A stretch of DNA of 64,000 nucleotides from Streptomonospora nanhaiensis (GTDB taxonomy: Bacteria; Actinomycetota; Actinomycetes; Streptosporangiales; Streptosporangiaceae): positions 4,154,001-4,218,000 of the forward strand of contig NZ_JACCFO010000001.1 in assembly GCF_013410565.1 (NCBI RefSeq). The letters are read 5' to 3'. The notes below the pieces were generated by a model that saw only the letters and a program-made list of their open reading frames with translations, was not told the origin of the DNA and did not search any database. The position numbers and the translations under genes were made by a program. Of the stretch, positions 59,186-64,000 are shown in pieces; within the stretch, counting starts at the first letter, position 1; each line of letters begins with the position of its first letter.

Positions 59186-60115
59186 TCAGCCGCCCGGCAT
59201 GTCGCCTCCGCCAACCCCGTCGGGGGCCGGGCTCGGCTCCAGCGGTCCGCGCAGGGACTCGGTGATCTCCCACAGGCGCCGGGCGTCGGCCTCGTTCATC
59301 GACGCCGCCGACGAGGCGCGCGGGGTGAACCGGTCGTAGTAGCGGCCGTTGGCGATGTCGGGCGCGGTGGCCAGGTGCGCCAGCGGCCTGCCGCCCTGCG
59401 AGGGCCGCAGCAGTGTCGGCCGCATCGCCTGGTAGAGCAGCCACAGCGGCGGGTTGCGCAGCCCCGCCCCCCGGATCAGCCGGGTGCTGACCATTCCCGG
59501 GTGCACGGCCGCGGTCGTGAAGCGGGGATACCGGCGGTGGAACTCGTAGGTGAAGAGCAGGTTGGCCAGCTTGCTCCGGCTGTAGGCCTGGAACATCGAG
59601 TACCGCTCGCTCTCCAGGTCGTCGAAGTCCAGCGCCACCCGCATCCCGGTCAGCGTCGTGTGGTGCCCCTCGGAGCCGGTGTTGACGATGCGCCCGTCGC
59701 CGCGCTCCAGCAGCGGCAGCAGCAGCCCGGTCATGGTCCAGGGCGCGAGGTGGTGCACCGCGAAGTGCATCTCGTGGCCCTCGGCGGTGATCTGCCGGCC
59801 GGGCAGCATGACCCCGGCGTTGTTGAGGAGCGTGTCCACGCGGTCGGTCAGGGCGGTGACGCGCTCCACCACCGCCTCGATCCCGGCGCGCGTGGAGACG
59901 TCGCCGGCGATGAACACGGCGCGGCGCGGGTCGCCCGCGCGCGCGTTGACGGCCGCCGCCACGGATTCCCCGCGCCGGGAGTCGCGGCCCACGAGGAGGA
60001 GGCGGTGGCCCTGCCGGCCGAGCCGCAGGGCGGCGTGGCGGCCGATCCCCGAGGACACGCCGACCAGCACGACGGTGCGCGGGCGGGATTGAGGGGCGGC
60101 CGAGGACGGACTCAT
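59186..60115 (-). CDS. Short-chain dehydrogenase/reductase
   Basis: A 309-residue SDR. It has the cofactor motif VVLVGVSSGIGRHAALRLG, NNAGVMLPG and the active-site YSRSK (in FQAYSRSKLANLLF) with a Ser in VNTGSEGHHT, so it is catalytically complete. It resembles the retinol-dehydrogenase/WW-oxidoreductase branch. The substrate is unknown. It is 16 bases downstream of the second SDR gene on the same strand, so the two form an operon. Confidence 0.88.
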   Translation of the reverse strand: MSPSSAAPQSRPRTVVLVGVSSGIGRHAALRLGRQGHRLLLVGRDSRRGESVAAAVNARAGDPRRAVFIAGDVSTRAGIEAVVERVTALTDRVDTLLNNAGVMLPGRQITAEGHEMHFAVHHLAPWTMTGLLLPLLERGDGRIVNTGSEGHHTTLTGMRVALDFDDLESERYSMFQAYSRSKLANLLFTYEFHRRYPRFTTAAVHPGMVSTRLIRGAGLRNPPLWLLYQAMRPTLLRPSQGGRPLAHLATAPDIANGRYYDRFTPRASSAASMNEADARRLWEITESLRGPLEPSPAPDGVGGGDMPGG

Positions 60116-60131
60116 GGCGGCGGACCCCCGG

Positions 60132-61004
60132 CTACTTGGCGGCGCCGGCGGTGTTGGCCGCGGCGGCCTTGTCGAGCCCTATGGCCTGGCGGACGAGGCG
60201 GTCGCGGGTGCGCAGCGGTAGTGAGCTGAGCAGCCCCAGGACGCGGGTGTCGCCGCCGACGCTGTAGCGCGCCTTGGGGCGGGTGGCGGTGACGGCGGTG
60301 ACGATCGCGTCGGCGACCAGGCGCGGCGGGCCGGGCTTGCCGCTGGCCTGCACGCGCTCCATGGCCGCGACCTGGTCGCGGTAGAGCGCGAGCACGGCGG
60401 GGTCGGCGCCGGCCTGGGCCTTGGCCGCGGCCTCGGCGGCGGTGGCGAAGATCGGGGTGTCCATCGTGCCGGGTTCGACGACGACCACGTCCACGCCCAG
60501 GTGCGCCAGCTCCACGCGCAGGGCGTCGGACATGGACTGCAGCGCGGCCTTGCTCGCCGAGATGGGGGCGAGGTAGGGGACCGCCATGCGGGCGGTGCCG
60601 GCGGTGATGTTGACGATGCGGCCCTGTCCGGCGCGCAGCATCGGCAGGAACGCGCGGATGACGCGTGCGGGGCCGTAGACGTTGACGTCGAACTGGCGGT
60701 GCAGTTCGTCGTCGGGAACGACCTCCAGGGGGCCCTGGACGATGATTCCGGCGTTGTTGACGACGGCGCGCAGCGATGTGACGCCCTGGGCGCGGAGCTC
60801 GTCGGCTGCGGCGGCGACCCCGGCGGGGTCGGTGACGTCGAGCCGGACCGGGTGGATCCCGGCGCCGCGCGGCACCGCGTCGGGGTTGCGGGCCGCGGCG
60901 TAGACGCGGAAGCCCTTCGCGGTCAGCGCGCGGACGGCCTCGATGCCGACGCCCCCGGTGGCGCCGGTGATCAGTACGGCCGCAGACGTGGTGGCGTCCG
61001 CCAT
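60132..61004 (-). CDS. Short-chain dehydrogenase-like protein, catalytic Tyr not visible
   Basis: A 290-residue SDR-fold protein with LITGATGGVGIEAVRALTAKG, VVNNAGIIVQGP, and NITAGTARMAVPYLAPISASKAAL. The Lys of the YxxxK pair is present (SASK), but the residue four before it is Ile, so the canonical Tyr is missing or has moved to the nearby PYLAP. It may not reduce carbonyls in the usual way. ATG 61004 is divergent from the PadR gene, which probably represses this operon. Confidence 0.82.
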   Translation of the reverse strand: MADATTSAAVLITGATGGVGIEAVRALTAKGFRVYAAARNPDAVPRGAGIHPVRLDVTDPAGVAAAADELRAQGVTSLRAVVNNAGIIVQGPLEVVPDDELHRQFDVNVYGPARVIRAFLPMLRAGQGRIVNITAGTARMAVPYLAPISASKAALQSMSDALRVELAHLGVDVVVVEPGTMDTPIFATAAEAAAKAQAGADPAVLALYRDQVAAMERVQASGKPGPPRLVADAIVTAVTATRPKARYSVGGDTRVLGLLSSLPLRTRDRLVRQAIGLDKAAAANTAGAAK

Positions 61005-61038
61005 GGGAAGGCCTTCTCTCTCCACTCAATTCACAAGT

Positions 61039-61064
61039 ATGTACCGACATGTCTGTAGGTACAT
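61039..61064. promoter_or_regulatory. PadR operator between divergent genes
   Basis: ATGT-N8-ACAT (61049-61064) is exactly the PadR consensus. A second ATGT ten bases upstream (61039) pairs with the same ACAT as ATGTACC/GGTACAT. It sits 35 bases from the dehydrogenase start and 70 from the PadR start. Confidence 0.75.
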
Positions 61065-61132
61065 CTCTGAGAGTAGCGGTGGATTGGGGCATGTCAAGAT
61101 GGTGTTAGTGCTGATCACGAAGGAGCCAGGAC

Positions 61133-61846
61133 ATGTCGTTGCGCCACGGACTGCTGGGTCTGCTCGCTGAGGGCCCCGCGAGCGGCTACGACCTCGCGCG
61201 TCGTTTCCAGGAGTCCCTGGGGCTGGTGTGGCCCGCTCAGCACCCGCGCATCTACGTCGAGCTGACCCGGCTGGCGAAGGAAGGGCTGGCCGAGGTCGAG
61301 AGCCACGGGCCGCGCGGGCGCAAGGCGTACCGCATCACCGACGCCGGGATGGCCGAGGTGCGGCAGTGGCTCACGACCGAGGACACCGACCACGCCCTGC
61401 GGATGGAGACCCTGCAGCGCGCCTACTTCTGCTGGCTGATGGAGCCGGGCGAGCGCACGGCCTACCTGCAGCGGGAGCGCGCCCACTTCACGGCGATGGC
61501 GGCGACGCTGCGCGGCTACGCGGAGTCCAAGGACCGCGGCGAGTGGGGGAGCGCCCCGCCGACGCGCGCGATGCGGGTGGCGATCGAGGCCGGGATCAGG
61601 GTGAACGAGGCGCTGGCGGACTGGGCGCGGTGGGCGGAGGAGGCCGACGTGATGTCGGACACGGGATTCGGCACACACCCGGCCGGGGCCCTCGGCGAAG
61701 GCGAGGGGCCGGGGGAGGGCGGGGCCGCGGGCACGGGCAGGGGGACGGACACGGAGGACGGCGCGCCGCGCGGCCGGGAGGCCGGCGGCGGGCGCGGACC
61801 GGGCGCCGGGGCCGCGCCGCACGAGGACGAGGAACCGATGTCCTGA
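61133..61846 (+). CDS. PadR-family regulator
   Basis: A 237-residue regulator. The winged helix is HGLLGLLAEGPASGYDLARR and PRIYVELTRLAKEGLAEVES, followed by the GRKAYRITDAG wing and a C-terminal helical Vir_act_alpha_C domain to residue about 180. The last 55 residues are Gly/Glu/Pro-rich and disordered, unusual for the family. ATG 61133 follows AGGAGCCAGGAC. It is divergent from the SDR operon across a consensus operator, so it most likely represses that operon and itself. Confidence 0.9.
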   Translation: MSLRHGLLGLLAEGPASGYDLARRFQESLGLVWPAQHPRIYVELTRLAKEGLAEVESHGPRGRKAYRITDAGMAEVRQWLTTEDTDHALRMETLQRAYFCWLMEPGERTAYLQRERAHFTAMAATLRGYAESKDRGEWGSAPPTRAMRVAIEAGIRVNEALADWARWAEEADVMSDTGFGTHPAGALGEGEGPGEGGAAGTGRGTDTEDGAPRGREAGGGRGPGAGAAPHEDEEPMS

Positions 61847-62368
61847 CCCGGGAGGTCGACCGCCCGGAGGCTATGCGGCGGGCCCACGGCGGGTGGGTAG
61901 CGGGCAGCGGCGGGCACGGCGGGTCCGCCGTGCGCGGGGAGCGCGGTGAGCGCGGAGCGCGAGGGAAGGCGGCGCGCGAGGGAAGGCGGCGCGCGGCGAC
62001 CGCACACGGGGTATCGGTCCGCAGCCCCAACGCCACATCCGCGGCCGCAATCGCCCCGAACCCCCACCGCCATCCGGTCCTGCCCACCCGGCCCCGGCAA
62101 CCGGTACTCGGCACACCGGGCGGCGGCGGGCGGCGGCGGGCGGCGGCGGGCGCCGAACGCGCTCCCGGAAGCGCCGCGGGGCGGTGCCCGGCCGCCGAGG
62201 CGGCAGCCCGAGCCCCGGCCCAGGGCAACGCCGAGGCGGCGGGTAGCCTCGCCCGGTGCGGCGCCGTCCCCCCGGCACCTCGACCGCACCCCAGACGGCA
62301 CCCGGCGGCGCCCGCGGTCGCCGGCCGCCGACTGCCCAGGAACCGACTCGGAAGGCTCGACAGCGACC
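61847..62368. other. Intergenic region with short tandem repeats
   Basis: No convincing gene. It contains two copies of a 15-base GCGCGAGGGAAGGCG unit near 61960-61990 and a 10-bp tandem repeat GGGCGGCGGC, three units, at 62118-62151. A less G+C-rich point near 62040 may hold the promoter of the next gene. Confidence 0.5.
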
Positions 62369-63268
62369 ATGCGCTTCGGCGTCAACATCCTCAACTTCAC
62401 GTCCGGCACCACCCCCGACACCCTGCTGCGGTGGGCGCGCTACGCCGAGGAACGCGGGTTCCACTCCGCGATGATCTCCGACCACGTCGCCATCACGCCC
62501 GACGTGGCCCAGGTCTACCCGGCGCCCTTCTACGACCCGTTCACCACGCTCGCCTGGCTGGCGGGCCAGACCCGGCGCGTCGAACTGGGCACGACCGTGG
62601 CGATCCTGCCCTACCGCCACCCCCTGCACACCGCCCGCGTCACCGCCAACATCGACCGGTTCAGCGGCGGCCGGCTGATCCTGGGCGTGGGCGTGAGCTG
62701 GCCGCGCCAGGAGTACGCGGCCCTGGGCGTGCCGTTCCACCGGCGCGGCGCGATCACCGACGAGTACCTGGAGGTCATCACGCGCGCCTGGCGTGAGGAG
62801 GAGTTCTCCTTCGCCGGGGAGTTCGTGTCGTTCGAGCGCGCCGCCACCGGGCCGCTGCCGGTGCGCGTCCCGCCGGTGTGGGTGGGCGGGGCGAGCCCGG
62901 CCGCACTGCGGCGCGCGGTGCGCTACGGCGACGCCTGGCACCCGCTCAACCAGCGCATGGCCGACCTGCGCGAGGGCCTGGCCGCGCTGCGCCGCGCCGC
63001 GGCCGAGGCCGGCCGGGAGCGGCCGCCGGAGTTCGCGCCGCGGCTGCCGCTGCTGGTCACGGACGGCCCCATCGACGGCGAGGACCGTCTTGTGGGCCAG
63101 GGCACGCTGGACCAGATCCGCCGCGACCTCGACGAGCTGGCCGAGCTGGGCGCCGAGCACGTGCTGTTCGACACCTACCCCGGCAGCCCGGACCGCTTCC
63201 GGCCGGTGGAGGAGGACCTGGCGATGCTCGACCGGATGGTGGAGCAGGTCCTGCCGCGGGTGGCGTAG
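62369..63268 (+). CDS. LLM-class (F420-dependent) oxidoreductase
   Basis: A 299-residue protein of the luciferase-like monooxygenase superfamily. It starts MRFGVNILNFTSGTTPDTLLRW and shows the barrel segments RGFHSAMISDHVAI, VELGTTVAILPYRHPLHTAR, DRFSGGRLILGVGVSWPRQEY and VPPVWVGGASPAALRRAVRYGDAWHP. These are typical of actinomycete F420-dependent enzymes. The substrate is unknown. The ATG at 62369 has GGAAGG 18 bases upstream, so its ribosome site is weak. Confidence 0.88.
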   Translation: MRFGVNILNFTSGTTPDTLLRWARYAEERGFHSAMISDHVAITPDVAQVYPAPFYDPFTTLAWLAGQTRRVELGTTVAILPYRHPLHTARVTANIDRFSGGRLILGVGVSWPRQEYAALGVPFHRRGAITDEYLEVITRAWREEEFSFAGEFVSFERAATGPLPVRVPPVWVGGASPAALRRAVRYGDAWHPLNQRMADLREGLAALRRAAAEAGRERPPEFAPRLPLLVTDGPIDGEDRLVGQGTLDQIRRDLDELAELGAEHVLFDTYPGSPDRFRPVEEDLAMLDRMVEQVLPRVA

Positions 63269-63365
63269 ACCGCGGGGCGCGTGCGGGGACCGGCCATGGG
63301 GCGGGGGAGCGGCGCGCCGCCGCACCCGGCCCCGCCGCGCCCCCGCGAGCGCGGATAATCGAGGC

Positions 63366-64000
63366 ATGGCTGCTGGGCGTGAGAAGGAGACGGTGACGGA
63401 TCGGACGCTGGACGTCCTGGAAGCGCTGGCGCACACCTCGCGGCTGGCCGACATCGCGGCGGCCACGGACCTGCCCAAGCCGACCGTGCACCGCATCCTG
63501 CAGCGGATGGTGGCGCGCGACTTCGTCCGCACCGACGGGCAGGGCCACTACACCGGCGGGCCGCGCGTGCTGTCGCTGGCGGGCCGCTACATGCGCCAGC
63601 TCGACCTGCCGCAGCGCTCCTACCCGGTGCTGAACCGGCTCCAGCAGAGCACCGAGTGGACCGTGCACCTGGCCGTGCTCACCGGAGACGAGGCCGTCTA
63701 CGCCGCCAAGCTGGAGGGTTCCAAGCCCTACCACCTGGCGTCGCGGGTGGGCATGCAGCTGGCGCTGCACTGCACCTCGGTCGGCAAGGCGATGCTGGCG
63801 CGGCTGCCGGAGGACCGCGTGCACGCGCTGCTGCAGCGCACCGGGATGCCGTCCCGGACCCCGAACACCATCACCGACGAGGAGCGGCTGCGCGCGGAGT
63901 TGGAGACGGTGCGCGCGCGGGGCTACGCCGAGGACCGCGAGGAGAACGAGCTGGGTGTCCACGCGGTGGGCGCCGCCATCACCGACTACACCGGCGAGGT
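63366..64000 (+). CDS. IclR-family regulator, 3' end outside the window
   Basis: ATG 63366 opens MAAGREKETVTDRTLDVLEA and the frame is uninterrupted to the window edge (211 codons). The helix-turn-helix is RLADIAAATDLPKPTVHRILQRMV. The effector domain begins with YPVLNRLQQSTEWTVHLAVL and ASRVGMQLALHCTSVGKAML, then LGVHAVGAAITDYTG. Only about 40 residues of a typical IclR protein should be missing. The target is unknown; the preceding oxidoreductase, 97 bases upstream on the same strand, is a possible partner. Confidence 0.9.
   Translation, partial: MAAGREKETVTDRTLDVLEALAHTSRLADIAAATDLPKPTVHRILQRMVARDFVRTDGQGHYTGGPRVLSLAGRYMRQLDLPQRSYPVLNRLQQSTEWTVHLAVLTGDEAVYAAKLEGSKPYHLASRVGMQLALHCTSVGKAMLARLPEDRVHALLQRTGMPSRTPNTITDEERLRAELETVRARGYAEDREENELGVHAVGAAITDYTGE

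Overview
The window is a stretch of actinomycete chromosome. G+C is very high, almost every third codon position is G or C, GTG starts are common, and many genes overlap by four bases (GTGA or ATGA). Citrate synthase, glucose-6-phosphate isomerase and a tuf gene argue for chromosome rather than plasmid. Gene families such as HdeD/DUF308, DUF6221, DUF2000, the Rv2578c radical SAM family and a PknG-GlnX-GlnH set point to filamentous Actinobacteria. A Nocardiopsaceae-like genome is my guess, but there is no rRNA or other marker to settle it.

Layout, left half. Positions 1-11110 hold the tail of an EamA transporter, an acyl-CoA dehydrogenase, several TetR regulators, a CPBP protease behind a paired operator, a TetR/methyltransferase pair that have both lost their 5' ends at one junction, citrate synthase, an HdeD-like membrane protein and a two-component system. 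Positions 11530-19547 carry a signalling cluster: PknG-like kinase, PP2C phosphatase, VWA protein, FHA protein, GlnX-like membrane sensor and GlnH-like lipoprotein. Positions 19642-41275 are mixed housekeeping and accessory genes: a flavin disulfide reductase, pgi, a quinone-detoxification operon with its MarR regulator, a prolyl oligopeptidase beside a 35-residue peptide gene, an SOS-box radical SAM gene, a NYN/LOTUS-type nuclease head to head with a divergent EF-Tu, an Lrp/DUF2000 pair and a ferric-reductase-like membrane protein.

Positions about 41340-48420 are a mobile-element block. Two related cassettes of very short genes are bounded by copies of the same repeat. They are followed by a MobF relaxase-helicase and, on the other strand, a separate MobC/relaxase pair. 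No integrase, replication protein or coupling ATPase is visible.

Positions 48495-64000 return to chromosomal genes: an AHSA1-type protein, VanZ, a TetR/MFS efflux pair separated by a 21-unit 8-bp tandem repeat and a perfect palindrome, two more two-component systems, an eight-repeat type I-E-like CRISPR array without cas genes in the window, a YqeB-like membrane protein, two short-chain dehydrogenases divergent from a PadR regulator, an F420-type oxidoreductase and the start of an IclR regulator.

The most striking signal is in the CRISPR array. The leader-proximal spacer is a perfect stem-loop followed by five T residues in the inferred direction of array transcription, which is the form of an intrinsic terminator. 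The same spacer occurs a second time inside the array.
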